Assembly (NCBI GenBank): GCA_947503655.1
Contig: CANNEP010000030.1
Span: 1-34,839 of the forward strand
Direction: 5' to 3'
From: an uncultured Microbacterium sp.
Lineage (GTDB): Bacteria > Actinomycetota > Actinomycetes > Actinomycetales > Microbacteriaceae
DNA length: 34,839 nucleotides
The notes beneath the pieces were generated by a model that saw only the letters and a program-made list of their open reading frames with translations, had not been told where the DNA came from and did no database searches. Shown piece after piece: positions 26,185-34,168 of the stretch. Every line of letters begins with the position of its first letter. The first letter of the stretch is position 1. The position numbers and the translations under genes were made by a program.

Positions 26185-27210
26185 CTACACATTCTCCGAC
26201 GCTCGGGCATCCGCTGAGCTCTCCCCGCCCTCCCCGAACACCGCGGGCGGCGGGGCGGCGGCGTACGCCTTAGACAGGTTTCGGTACGGTCTCGACATAA
26301 ACGCGAGCAGCACCGCAATGAGCATGATGAGGCTTGCGAGCACAAACACGAGGGCGACGCCGCGCGCTTCACCCTCACCGAGCAACCATCCCCACGTGTC
26401 TTGGCCGGCGTCACTGTTCATGTATGGCACGACGATGAACTCGGCGATCGGTCCGATGAGAAACGCCGTGATCGGTGCCGCCGACACTTCGACCGTCATC
26501 GCGAACCCGAATACGCGACCCTGCTTCTCGTACGGAATCACACGCTGCAAGATTGTCTGCTCAGCGGCCTCGGCGGCCGGCATCAGGGTCGTGAACAGCA
26601 GGAGCGCCAGCAGCCCAGGCACCGCGAGAATCACCGGGATCGCACCACGGAAATTCACTCGCCCCTCCCCGCTTCGCACCTTCACTGGTTCCGGAATCGA
26701 AATCACCAGCAGATGCACAAGCGCGACCGCCGTCGCGATCACGGCGATCAGGATTGTCACGTGCATTCCGAGCAGGCCAACGGAGAGCCCCGAGAAAACG
26801 CTCGTCACCAAGAACCCGATGCCGCTGATCGTGCCGACAAGCCCATTGGCTTTGTCGCGTCTATCGGGCGGCACGAGGAGCGTGACCGTCGTTGACAGCG
26901 CGATATTGCGCATGTTTTCGACGACGCTGCCGATCAGGACGATGATGACGAAGATCCAGAACCAGGGGCCCCGCCAGTCCAGCAGTGTCGCTTCGGAGAA
27001 CAGCGAGAACATGACCAGGCCAATGGCGTACGTGGTGAGGGTGGTGAGGCTCGAAATGAGCATTGCGGTCTTTTTGCGGAGGTGGTCAACGATCGCGCCG
27101 AACACCATGCCGAATACGGCGACCAGCAGCATGTAGGCGCCGCCGATGACACCGGAGGCGAGGAGTGATTTCGTCTCCAGATACACCCAAAACACGAGCG
27201 CAAACCACTG
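26185..27210 (-). pseudogene. Decayed MFS transporter (5'-truncated, internal in-frame deletion)
   Basis: The frame encodes MFS transmembrane segments: QWFALVFWVYLETKSLLASG, GGAYMLLVAVFGMVFGAIVD, DRRDKANGLVGTISGIGFLV, and AAEAAEQTILQRVIPYEKQG followed by RVFGFAMTVEVSAAPITAFL. The first helix lacks its beginning: the homologous reading extends upstream of any start codon to about 27210 and then stops resembling the family. In relatives, roughly 80-90 residues (two to three helices) separate LLALLLFTT from the PAAEAAEQT segment; here these are joined directly. An even set of 12 helices is no longer possible, so transport is probably lost. The rest of the frame is open, implying a recent event. 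The deletion is judged against remembered family members. Confidence 0.65.
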
Positions 27211-27278
27211 TACTCGGGGGTTCCGACATCGAAAAGAGTTCGTTCAAGAGAGCATTCGTCGCAGGCTTCGAAGCCCGA

Positions 27279-27322
27279 AACACGAGCTCCCCGAGCGCTT
27301 ATCGCGCCGGGGAGCTCGTGTT
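27279..27322. terminator. Hairpin terminator downstream of the DUF4407 gene
   Basis: A perfect 15-bp stem (AACACGAGCTCCCCG at 27279-27293, its complement at 27308-27322) with a 14-nt loop, between the DUF4407 stop and the MFS remnant. T-richness after the stem is modest on both strands (GTGTTGTTT on plus, GTGTTTCGG on minus). The palindrome GGCTTCGAAGCC at 27264-27275 follows on the minus side. Confidence 0.75.
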
Positions 27323-27340
27323 GTTTGCCGTACTCGCGCG

Positions 27341-29023
27341 CTACGCGCTCACGCCCACCGTGGTTCCGGTCGCGATATCGGCACGGTCGCGGAACGCGTT
27401 TGCCCGCACACGATCAGACTCGACCTGGCGTCGCGCCTCGGCGGTCTCTTCATACAGCGACGGCTGGCCATGGCTCGTGAGGACCTTCACGAGCACGGGC
27501 AGCAGTTCGATCATGAAGAACAGGGCCGCGATCATCCAGTGCGCAAAGCCGAGCGTCGGCTCCTTCTCGGAGAGGCTGTTGAGTGCCGTGATCTGGCTCA
27601 ACAGGCCGCTCGCACCGGCGTTGCCCGAAGCGACCGCGTCGGCTCGCTCGTTGTAGGCGACGAGTGCCGCGTCGTACGTCGCCTGCGCGGTCGGCAGCTG
27701 GGCCTTCGCGGCTTCGCGGTTGCGGTCTTCGTTGGCGCTCGTCGCACCCGCGCTCGACTCCTGCGCCGTGGTGAGCTCTTCGTTAGCGGTGCGCAGGTCA
27801 ACAGCGAGGGCGTCGTAGGTGGCCTGGGCCTGGTCGAGCTGAGACTTCGCGGCGGCGGAGCTTGCGCCTTCGCCGGAGATTCCGGTGCAGCCTTCGACGG
27901 TGCCAGCACCCGCGCCGGTCAGCTCACACTGATAGATGAGGCGGGCCTGATCGATGACGCCCTGCTGGGTCGTCATCTGGGTCGTGATGCCGTCGACCTT
28001 CGCCTGTGCCGCCGTGAGCGTCGCAGAGTCTGTCGTGGTTCCGACCACCACACCCGTCGCCGCCTGGTTTTCCAGGTCGGCGAGGCGCTGAGTTGCGGCG
28101 TCGAGGGCCTGCTTTTCGGGGCCGGTGGCGACGGCCTCTTGGTCACCCTGCGCCTGCACGATGTTGGTGGCGTTGACTTCGCGCTCAATGTCATTCGCGA
28201 AAATCTGCAGCACGAGCGGCTCGGCCACGACCACACCGATGATCGCGGCCATGATCACACGCGGCAGCGCGAGGGCGATGAGCTTGCCGATCTTCGTCGA
28301 CGACCGCATGGTAGAGGTGAGGAAGCGGTCGAGGTTAAAGATGATGAGCGCCCACACGATCGCGAGCGGAATCGCCAGCCACACGGCCGCCTTCACACCC
28401 GTCGTGAGTGCGAACACCATCGAGATGCCCGAAATGAGGGCAGTGCCAGCGATGACGAAGAACATCTGCACGAAGCGTCCGGTTTCGGCGGGCACCTGGT
28501 CAAGCACGTAGCCGTCAGCGCCGCCGAGAATCGCGAGGCGTCGCATCGGACGGCGCACCTTGCGCGGGCGTTCGCTGCGCCGAGTCGGAACCGTGGACTC
28601 GGTTGCGGGGTCTTCTTCAGAGGCCGCAACCAGGGGCTCGGTTGCGAAGAGCGGCTCACCGGGGTCGGTGGTCTCTTCGACGGCTTGTTCTTCCGTCTGT
28701 TCCGCAGCTAGTGGTTCTGCTTCATCCTTACGTCGCGGAACGACGAGAGGTTCAATGTCGAACTCGGGCTCGGGTTGCGGCTCGGTTTTGGCGCCAGCGT
28801 TCACGGGTGCCTCGTCGTGGTCTGCGGCCCGCTCGTCGGGTACGCCCCCAAAGGGGTCGGTTGGCCCGTCGGCGTCGTAGGTTTCGAGGCCTTCAGCTTC
28901 GCGGCGTTCGGCCTCGCGAATGTCTTGAATGTAGAGGGGCTCGTCAGCGTTCGGGGTGGTCACATCGAACTCGATCTGGCCCTGGGACCCAAATCGTCCG
29001 GGCCGGTGTTCGGAATAGGACAT
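27341..29023 (-). CDS. DUF4407 domain membrane protein
   Basis: A 560-aa protein. Residues 1-170 are acidic, Pro/Glu-rich and likely disordered. A basic stretch (RRSERPRKVRRPMRRLA) is followed by the DUF4407 core: helices near 187-207 (FFVIAGTALISGISMVFAL), 213-233 (AVWLAIPLAIVWALIIFNLD, then RFLTS, a family hallmark) and 255-280 (PRVIMAAIIGVVVAEPLVLQ). A coiled-coil, Gln/Ala-rich region of about 200 residues follows, then a helix near 490-510 (HWMIAALFFMIELLPVLVKV) and a charged tail. Between helices 3 and 4 a pair of cysteines (YQCELTG, VEGCTGI) suggests an extracytoplasmic disulfide. The function of DUF4407 is not established. ATG 29023 is preceded by TACGCT-N6, so leaderless; the longer reading from TTG is unlikely. 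Confidence 0.85.
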   Translation of the reverse strand: MSYSEHRPGRFGSQGQIEFDVTTPNADEPLYIQDIREAERREAEGLETYDADGPTDPFGGVPDERAADHDEAPVNAGAKTEPQPEPEFDIEPLVVPRRKDEAEPLAAEQTEEQAVEETTDPGEPLFATEPLVAASEEDPATESTVPTRRSERPRKVRRPMRRLAILGGADGYVLDQVPAETGRFVQMFFVIAGTALISGISMVFALTTGVKAAVWLAIPLAIVWALIIFNLDRFLTSTMRSSTKIGKLIALALPRVIMAAIIGVVVAEPLVLQIFANDIEREVNATNIVQAQGDQEAVATGPEKQALDAATQRLADLENQAATGVVVGTTTDSATLTAAQAKVDGITTQMTTQQGVIDQARLIYQCELTGAGAGTVEGCTGISGEGASSAAAKSQLDQAQATYDALAVDLRTANEELTTAQESSAGATSANEDRNREAAKAQLPTAQATYDAALVAYNERADAVASGNAGASGLLSQITALNSLSEKEPTLGFAHWMIAALFFMIELLPVLVKVLTSHGQPSLYEETAEARRQVESDRVRANAFRDRADIATGTTVGVSA

Positions 29024-29029
29024 CCCTCC

Positions 29030-29035
29030 AGCGTA
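29030..29035 (-). promoter_or_regulatory. -10 box of leaderless DUF4407 gene
   Basis: On the minus strand TACGCT, then GGAGGG, then ATG. GGAGGG directly abuts the ATG, too close for normal ribosome docking, so the leaderless reading is preferred. Position may be off by 1 nt. Confidence 0.45.
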
Positions 29036-29143
29036 CGAAGGTGCGCCTGGGCGCAAGGTGCAAGCGGCCTGGATGAAACCCGAGCCAGACCTATGCGCGC
29101 CCGATGTTTGACGCGCTTAGGAATGCCTGGCTAGTGTGCATTT

Positions 29144-29184
29144 TGGGGTTGCGCAGGTTTCTCAACCCGCACAACGCAACCCCA
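29144..29184. terminator. Hairpin downstream of rlmN
   Basis: 10-bp perfect arms (TGGGGTTGCG at 29144-29153, CGCAACCCCA at 29175-29184) enclose a smaller GGTT...AACC hairpin. It lies 40-80 nt past the rlmN stop on the minus strand. There is no U-tract, so termination is plausible but not certain. Two GGTTCCG motifs follow at 29186 and 29206. Confidence 0.5.
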
Positions 29185-29223
29185 TGGTTCCGGCCCCACA
29201 CCCGTGGTTCCGCTACTCGCTTC

Positions 29224-30450
29224 TTACAGCGCGTCGGCAGCAACCTTGTCTTCTTCGGTTGCCACGAGCTGACCGCAAGCGCCGTCGATTTCCTTGCCGC
29301 GGGTATCGCGGATCGTCGTCGGGATGCCGGCGTCGTTGAGGCGGCGAACGAACTCGTTCTGCACGTCTTTTTCGCTCGACGTCCATACGGAGCCCGGCGT
29401 CGGGTTCAGTGGAATCGGGTTGACGTGCACCCAGCCGCGGCCGCGCTCGTTGAGCTTCTGCGCGAGCAGGTCCGCGCGCCAGGCATGGTCGTTCATGTCT
29501 TTAATGAGCGCGTATTCGATCGAGACACGGCGGCCGGTCTTGTCGAAGTAGTTGCGGGCGGCGTCGAGGGCCTCGTCGACCTTCCAGCGCGAGTTCACCG
29601 GGATGAGCTCGTCGCGAAGCACGTCGTCGGGCGCGTGCAGCGATAGCGCAAACGTGACGGGGATGTCTTCGTCGGCCAGCTTCTTGATCGCCGGAACCAG
29701 ACCGACGGTCGAGACGGTGATGCCGCGCGCGCTCATGCCGAGGCCGTCGGGCTGCTTCGCGACGAACGTGCGCACAGCCTGCATGACACGGTTGTAGTTG
29801 GCGAGGGGTTCACCCATGCCCATGAAGACGATGTTGGAGACGCGCTCTTCGGAGTGGTCGTCGTGGCGCTTGCCACCGAGCTCGCCGTTAGCGATCGCAC
29901 GGTTGGCGCGCACGACCTGGTCGATGATTTCGGCCGCCGACATGTTGCGCGTGAGGCCCGCCTGGCCGGTGGCGCAGAACGGGCAGTTCATGCCGCAGCC
30001 CGCCTGCGACGAAATGCACAGCGTGATGCGGCCGACGTAGCGCATGAGCACGGATTCGACGAGAGCGCCGTCGTGCAGACGCCACAAGAACTTGATGGTG
30101 TCGCCGTTGTCGGTCTCAAGGCGACGCACTTCGGTGAGCAGCGGCGGCATGAGGCCAGCGACGAGTTCTTCACGGTTTTCAGCCGGCAGGTCAGTCATGT
30201 GCGCCGGGTCTGACGTGTAGTGCGTGAAGTAGTGCGTGTTGAGCTGCTTGGCGCGGAAGCCCGGCATGCCGAGCTCCTTGACGCGCTCAACGCGCTCTTC
30301 TGGCGTGAGGTCTGCCCAGTGCACAGGCGGCTTGCCGCGCTTCGGGCTCGCGAACTGAAGCATCGGACGCCCTTCGGCATCCTTCTTCTGCGACCATCCC
30401 TCGGTGCGGGGACGGACCTGCCGCACGGGCGTCATCTCAGAGTTGTTCAT
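29224..30450 (-). CDS. rlmN: Dual-specificity RNA methyltransferase RlmN
   Basis: A 408-aa radical-SAM enzyme that methylates C2 of A2503 in 23S rRNA and A37 of some tRNAs. The [4Fe-4S] cysteines are Cys152, Cys156 and Cys159 in [31 protein letters not shown] is the SAM-binding GEP region. [20 protein letters not shown] and [13 protein letters not shown] are family blocks. The C-terminal resolving Cys is in [15 protein letters not shown]. The N-terminal domain carries the RNA-binding [20 protein letters not shown] segment. ATG 30450 has TACCCT exactly 6 nt upstream, so leaderless; longer upstream readings are spurious. Confidence 0.96.
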   Translation of the reverse strand: MNNSEMTPVRQVRPRTEGWSQKKDAEGRPMLQFASPKRGKPPVHWADLTPEERVERVKELGMPGFRAKQLNTHYFTHYTSDPAHMTDLPAENREELVAGLMPPLLTEVRRLETDNGDTIKFLWRLHDGALVESVLMRYVGRITLCISSQAGCGMNCPFCATGQAGLTRNMSAAEIIDQVVRANRAIANGELGGKRHDDHSEERVSNIVFMGMGEPLANYNRVMQAVRTFVAKQPDGLGMSARGITVSTVGLVPAIKKLADEDIPVTFALSLHAPDDVLRDELIPVNSRWKVDEALDAARNYFDKTGRRVSIEYALIKDMNDHAWRADLLAQKLNERGRGWVHVNPIPLNPTPGSVWTSSEKDVQNEFVRRLNDAGIPTTIRDTRGKEIDGACGQLVATEEDKVAADAL

Positions 30451-30456
30451 TGTTCC

Positions 30457-30462
30457 AGGGTA
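30457..30462 (-). promoter_or_regulatory. -10 box of leaderless rlmN
   Basis: On the minus strand TACCCT, then GGAACA, then ATG at 30450. No ribosome-binding site. Confidence 0.5.
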
Positions 30463-30497
30463 CGGGTTGGGGGATGTATAGACGATGGGAGCGGGGA

Positions 30498-30565
30498 CGG
30501 AACCGTTGCTACAGTCGTGAGCGCTGGTTCCGGAACCATGTGCGCGGTCGTGTGTGGTGGTTCCG
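30498..30565. repeat. Intergenic cluster of four GGTTCCG/CGGAACC motifs with a 14-bp palindrome
   Basis: CGGAACC at 30498-30504, the palindrome TGGTTCCGGAACCA at 30525-30538 (two overlapping motifs) and GGTTCCG at 30559-30565. They are spaced about 30 bp apart between rlmN and the lipoprotein gene. The same 14-bp palindrome recurs at 34237-34250. Confidence 0.75.
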
Positions 30566-30576
30566 CTCCCGGGAAT

Positions 30577-30616
30577 AGCAGTGGGGTGAGCGGATTTCTC
30601 CGCCCACCCCACTGCT
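30577..30616. terminator. Terminator hairpin downstream of the lipoprotein gene
   Basis: An 18-bp stem with one A-C mismatch (arms 30577-30594 and 30599-30616, core AGCAGTGGGGTG) and loop TTTC. It lies 16 nt past the lipoprotein stop on the minus strand. The downstream U-run is short (TATTCC). Confidence 0.8.
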
Positions 30617-30631
30617 GTGGTTACTTGACGA

Positions 30632-31168
30632 TTACTTGATGATCGCCGAGCAGCCGAGCTCGTTGCCCTCTGCGTCATCGAAGCAGATGACGAGGTCTTC
30701 AGCGACTGCCTTGTCAGCGGGAACCTGGAAGGCCCACTGGAAGGAGTACGACTGGCCTGCGGTTGCGAGGGGGATTTCGGTCTCGCGCGGCGAGACTGCG
30801 AGGTACGAAGCGGTCTCGTCCGAGGTGGAGCGCAGAACCGGAGCGACGTCGGTGTCGACGAGGTCGGTTGCAACTGCCTTGGTTGCGGTGGTTGCGCTGA
30901 CCCAGACGTTGCCAGCCTCAGTCGCGCCGAGCGCGCCTGCGACGGTCTCGTCGTTGACCAGTGCCGACCAAACCTGCATCGAAAGGTCTGCGGTACCGAA
31001 CGATTCGGTGAACGCTACGGGAGCATCGAAGGACGATGCTGCGATGGCAACCGTTTCCTTCTCCGGAGCGGGGGTTTCCTTGGCATCGGTTGCAGCGGTG
31101 GTTGCGCAGCCGGTGAGGAGTGCCGCGGTGGCGGCGAGGGTCAGAATGCCAGAAACACGGCGCTTCAT
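30632..31168 (-). CDS. Putative secreted lipoprotein of unknown function
   Basis: A 178-aa protein with a lipoprotein signal peptide: basic MKRRVS, a hydrophobic core, and lipobox LLTGC with acylated Cys21. A short Thr/Glu/Lys linker is followed by a mature domain of about 130 residues with no recognised family ([20 protein letters not shown]; near the end [20 protein letters not shown] and [10 protein letters not shown]). Two cysteines near the C-terminus (ICFDD, LGCSA) may pair. AAGGGA 6 nt before ATG 31168 fixes the start. Monocistronic: its own terminator at 30577-30616 and 261 nt of upstream DNA, which includes the palindrome CGAAGG-GAAATT-CCTTCG at 31267-31284. Confidence 0.8.
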   Translation of the reverse strand: MKRRVSGILTLAATAALLTGCATTAATDAKETPAPEKETVAIAASSFDAPVAFTESFGTADLSMQVWSALVNDETVAGALGATEAGNVWVSATTATKAVATDLVDTDVAPVLRSTSDETASYLAVSPRETEIPLATAGQSYSFQWAFQVPADKAVAEDLVICFDDAEGNELGCSAIIK

Positions 31169-31337
31169 GAGATTCCCTTCGGTTTCGTATGTTTTACAAC
31201 CTTCAACTGTACTCTTGGCCAGTTGAGCGAAACCTGGGGAGGCTGGGGTGCGCCCGGAAACGTTACCGAAGGGAAATTCCTTCGTTCGGTATCGAAGAAA
31301 CGAGGCGCTGCGATAGCGCGATTTTGGAGATTTGTTG

Positions 31338-31418
31338 GGTTCTGAGTTGCAGCCCGAGCTCTGACCTTGGCACCGTGGCTCCGTCTTAGAGCCGTAGCTC
31401 CGTCTTAGAGCCGTAGCT
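31338..31418. repeat. Array A: tandem 19-20 bp repeats downstream of nadE
   Basis: Two identical tandem units GCTCCGTCTTAGAGCCGTA (31378-31396 and 31397-31415) are preceded by diverged units GCTCTGACCTTGGCACCGTG (31358-31377) and a weaker one from 31338. They lie 15 nt past the nadE stop. In nadE-sense RNA each identical unit yields GAGC-UACG-GCUC (31389-31400 and 31408-31419), a UNCG-type tetraloop hairpin. Confidence 0.7.
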
Positions 31419-31429
31419 CCGCCAGGGGG

Positions 31430-32248
31430 CTAGTTCTGCCACCAGGTGTCGTCGGGGGTGACCGGGAGGTGGCGCTTGTGTCGCGACCCGAGGTACTTGC
31501 CCTCGAGCTTTACTGCTGCCTCGGGGGCGATGGTTCCGCCTTCGAGGTAGGTATCGATGTCGACGTAGGAGAGGCCGAGTTCGTCTTCGTCGGGGCGGCC
31601 CGGGGTGCCATCGAGGAGGTCGGCTGTGGGCTCTTTGTAGACGAGGCGGTCGGGGGCATCGAGTTCCAGGAGGAGGGCACGGCCCTGGCGTTTGTTGAGT
31701 CCGGCGAGCGGGAGGATGTCGGCGGCACCGTCGCCAAACTTTGTATAGAAGCCGGTGACCGCTTCGGCGGCGTGGTCGGTGCCGATGACGACGAGGCCGA
31801 GTTGTCCGGCGATCGCGAACTGCACGACCATGCGGGCGCGGGCCTTGATGTTGCCACGCTGGAAGTCGCTGATTTCGTCGCCGGATTCTTCGATTCCGGC
31901 TTCGATGCCCTGCACGCCAGCGGCGATGTTGACGGTCAGTTCACGGTCGGCGGCGATGAAGTCGAGCGCGGCTTGGGCGTCGGCTTCGTCTTTCTGGAAG
32001 TTGTACGGCAGGCGCACGGCAACGAACTGCGCCTCGCCACCCTCTGCGCGGCGGCGCTCAACGGCCAGTTGTGCGAGTCGGCCGGCCAGGGTGGAGTCTT
32101 GACCACCCGAGATACCGAGGACGAACCCCTTCGCGCCGGTCGTGCGCAGGTAGGCGGTGAGAAACTCGGTGCGCCGTTCGACCTCGGCGGCCGCGTCGAT
32201 CGTCGGCTGCACTCCGAGGGCGGTGATGATCTCTTGCTGAAGCGTCAT
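31430..32248 (-). CDS. nadE: NH3-dependent NAD+ synthetase
   Basis: A 272-aa NadE that amidates deamido-NAD+ to NAD+ with ammonia and ATP. The ATP-pyrophosphatase loop SGGQDST is at residues 47-53 within [20 protein letters not shown]. Further signatures are [71 protein letters not shown] and the C-terminal [11 protein letters not shown]. Length fits the single-domain bacterial form without a glutaminase domain. GGAG 6 nt before ATG 32248 supports the start. Short-repeat arrays lie on both sides of the gene. Confidence 0.96.
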   Translation of the reverse strand: MTLQQEIITALGVQPTIDAAAEVERRTEFLTAYLRTTGAKGFVLGISGGQDSTLAGRLAQLAVERRRAEGGEAQFVAVRLPYNFQKDEADAQAALDFIAADRELTVNIAAGVQGIEAGIEESGDEISDFQRGNIKARARMVVQFAIAGQLGLVVIGTDHAAEAVTGFYTKFGDGAADILPLAGLNKRQGRALLLELDAPDRLVYKEPTADLLDGTPGRPDEDELGLSYVDIDTYLEGGTIAPEAAVKLEGKYLGSRHKRHLPVTPDDTWWQN

Positions 32249-32277
32249 GTTGTACTCCGTTCGTCGTCTCTTCGCGG

Positions 32278-32339
32278 GCTCGCCTTACAACCAAGCTGGC
32301 TCGTCTTGCAGCCAGCGCGCTCGCCATGCAACCAGTATG
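32278..32339. repeat. Array B: three imperfect 20-21 bp tandem repeats
   Basis: Units start at 32278 (GCTCGCCTTACAACCAAGCT plus G), 32299 (GCTCGTCTTGCAGCCAGCGC) and 32319 (GCTCGCCATGCAACCAGTAT plus G). They share GCTC, a CTT/CAT core and CA[AG]CC with array A at 31338-31418. They lie between the HNH gene's stop and nadE. Confidence 0.65.
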
Positions 32340-32371
32340 CCGTGCGGCGTTCTCACACTTCGCCCTCACCA

Positions 32372-33895
32372 TTATTCGAGCAACTCCCAGGACGGAACGG
32401 ATTCATCTGATTCATCGGATTCATCACCATCAGATTCATCGGATTCATCTGATCCCCGCCGTCCGCCTGCATTGTCCAGACTCACGCCATCGACAGCTCC
32501 GTCAAGATCGGCTGACCCACCCGGCCCACCTGGCCCACCCGGCCCACTTAGCCCACTTAGCCCACCCGGAGCATTCTTCCCATCCAAACCACCCGGATCA
32601 TCGGGATCATCCGAACCATCCGGATCACCCGGACCATCCGGATCATCGGGGTCGGGCCCGGCGGGGAAGAATCGCAGGGTCGACGTGGGTGTGTCGATGT
32701 AGTCGCGGCCGCTGGGGCTCGTCCATCGCAGCACGCCATTGCCGAGGTGTGCGATCGCCCAGGCGCAGTCATGCTTCATGCCATGGTGACGCCGACACAG
32801 CAGCGCCATGTTGTCGATGCAGGTGTCTCCGCCATCGACGGCCGCCAAACTGTGGTCTGCATCGCACCGATGCGCCGGCTGCCGACAGCCGGGGAATCGA
32901 CAGTGCTCATCACGCACACGAAGCGCGCGCCGAATGTCTTGCGACGGACGATACCGATCCACCGCCAGAATCGCCCCCGAAATCGGGTGCGTCATCACGC
33001 GATCCCATCCGCTCGCCGCGCCAGCCAGGCGCCGCGCCGTCTCGGCATCCATGGGACCGGAGCCGTGAAGTTCGGCGCCGTGCTCCGAAACACGCGCAGC
33101 GGTCAACACCGGGACGGTGACCTGCACCTGCGCTTGGATCGCTTCGAGCCCGTCGCCAACGGCCACCGGACCACCGCCGAGCACCAAATCGCTCAGCGCA
33201 TCGGCGCGAATCTCGTCACGACAGCGTTCGTCGCCCTCTTCAGCACCCTCGACGGCCTTCGCCATGGAGGTGAGGCGGTCGTACATGCCATGGGCGAGCA
33301 CCGCCGGGAGCACCGCGAGTAACTCAGCCATACCGTCTTCAGTGTCGCGCACCTCAATTCGCCGCCTCTTACGAGCCCGCTGGTGACGCTCAGCAAGGGA
33401 ACATTCGTGGATTTGTGCGGCGATGCCGGGCAAGATCGCGCCCAGCCGACCCGGCGACAATTGCTCAGCGCGCTCAATTGCGATGCCCTCATAGGTCTCG
33501 CGCGCCTCGCCGGTCGGGAGACCCTCGCTCGCCTTCACAATCGTGCTCACGTGCGAAGCGGTAATGCGGCCTTCGCGGAGCGCCTCAAATGTCTGCGGGA
33601 AGCCAGCAGTCACATCAAACGCATGCGACATGCGCCGTTGCACAGTACGGTCGCTCACGCGGAGTGCGGCGCCAATCTCAGCACTCGCCGTGCGGATGGC
33701 TTGCTCACGATCGATGATCGGATGCGCCATCTCGGCCGTGATTGCCTCTGCCTGCGCGAAGACCGCCGCATAGAGCGCCATCTCCATCGCGGCAAGGCCC
33801 GCCTGCGCCGACTGAATCTCGCGCAACGAATCGACAGCAAACAGGAAGGCACCAACCCGATCGACCGGTGCATCGCTGATGTTGTCGAGTGTCAT
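32372..33895 (-). CDS. DUF222 / HNH endonuclease (13E12-type) with low-complexity tail
   Basis: A 507-aa protein. The N-terminal two thirds are a DUF222 helical domain (VGAFLFAVDSLREIQSAQAG, RTASAEIGAALRVSDRTVQR, AEQLSPGRLGAILPG). The HNH nuclease is at about residues 330-375: HCRFPGCRQPAHRCDADHSL, DNMALLCRRHHGMKH, with zinc cysteines. These 13E12 proteins are abundant and often multicopy in actinobacteria; their biological role is unclear. Residues from about 410 form an unusual tail of Asp/Gly/Pro repeats, a collagen-like GPGGPGGPGG stretch and a DESDESDGDESDESDES run. ATG 33895 is used; GTG 33913 is an alternative. No good ribosome site is seen. Confidence 0.87.
   Translation of the reverse strand: MTLDNISDAPVDRVGAFLFAVDSLREIQSAQAGLAAMEMALYAAVFAQAEAITAEMAHPIIDREQAIRTASAEIGAALRVSDRTVQRRMSHAFDVTAGFPQTFEALREGRITASHVSTIVKASEGLPTGEARETYEGIAIERAEQLSPGRLGAILPGIAAQIHECSLAERHQRARKRRRIEVRDTEDGMAELLAVLPAVLAHGMYDRLTSMAKAVEGAEEGDERCRDEIRADALSDLVLGGGPVAVGDGLEAIQAQVQVTVPVLTAARVSEHGAELHGSGPMDAETARRLAGAASGWDRVMTHPISGAILAVDRYRPSQDIRRALRVRDEHCRFPGCRQPAHRCDADHSLAAVDGGDTCIDNMALLCRRHHGMKHDCAWAIAHLGNGVLRWTSPSGRDYIDTPTSTLRFFPAGPDPDDPDGPGDPDGSDDPDDPGGLDGKNAPGGLSGLSGPGGPGGPGGSADLDGAVDGVSLDNAGGRRGSDESDESDGDESDESDESVPSWELLE
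32380..32660. repeat. Low-complexity coding repeats in the HNH gene 3' end
   Basis: Three blocks of short DNA repeats: GATTCATCxGATTCATC (about 32400-32455, encoding DESDES), GGCCCACCxGGCCCAC (about 32520-32565, Gly/Pro) and GGATCATCCGG variants (about 32595-32655, Asp/Pro/Gly). Such tracts are prone to slippage and length change. Confidence 0.8.
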
Positions 33896-33919
33896 GTGAA
33901 TATTCTTGCACACTTTTCG

Positions 33920-33947
33920 TTGCTTTGTTCGAGAAAGATGATATTCT
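33920..33947 (+). promoter_or_regulatory. Plus-strand promoter of a short orphan transcription unit
   Basis: TTGCTT (33920-33925), 16 nt, TATTCT (33942-33947), in an unusually AT-rich patch. Transcription would start near 33953 and run away from the divergent HNH gene. Confidence 0.5.
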
Positions 33948-33998
33948 CATGAAACAGTTTTCGAAAATCAAAACGATCAACGGCGAGGAGGCAGTAGC

Positions 33999-34091
33999 GT
34001 GAGCCAGCATCGAAGGCGTCACCGCACCCGCAGAAGACCGCTGCGGTTCCCGCACACGAGCCGACGAGACGATGCGCGTTCAGCACAATAG
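33999..34091 (+). CDS. Possible 30-aa Arg/His-rich small protein
   Basis: GTG start 7 nt after a strong GAGGAGG ribosome site. The product is extremely basic: SQHRRRHRTRRRPLRFPHTS followed by RRDDARSAQ. The GTG overlaps the TGA stop of a 17-codon ORF (33949-34002, MKQFSKIKTINGEEAVA) as GTGA, a coupling arrangement. A promoter lies upstream and a terminator at 34169-34200 downstream, so the region is a self-contained unit of about 250 nt. No known family recognised; it could instead be a noncoding RNA or a leader remnant, because Arg codons are frequent in random high-GC frames. The remainder, 34092-34168, shows no gene. Confidence 0.35.
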   Translation: MSQHRRRHRTRRRPLRFPHTSRRDDARSAQ

Positions 34092-34168
34092 GCACGGGCA
34101 CTGACAGCCACGTGTGCGTGCACCTTAATCCGCGGCCACGCCTACTCAAGGTCACTGGGCATGCAGAA

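Noticed and set aside
27146..28711. Plus-strand open frame of 521 codons opposite the DUF4407 gene
   Set aside because: Arg/Gly/His-rich shadow frame with no recognisable domain; the minus strand encodes clear membrane helices.
31338..31418. Array A as a CRISPR array
   Set aside because: Tandem units of 19-20 bp with no spacers and no cas genes nearby.
32400..32660. Short regularly repeated sequences resembling a CRISPR-like array
   Set aside because: Units are contiguous, 8-12 bp and in frame with the HNH gene, encoding Asp/Ser/Gly/Pro repeats; there are no spacers and no cas genes.
34092..34168. Possible tRNA or other structured RNA between the small ORF and the hairpin
   Set aside because: No cloverleaf, TTC loop or CCA end could be found on either strand.
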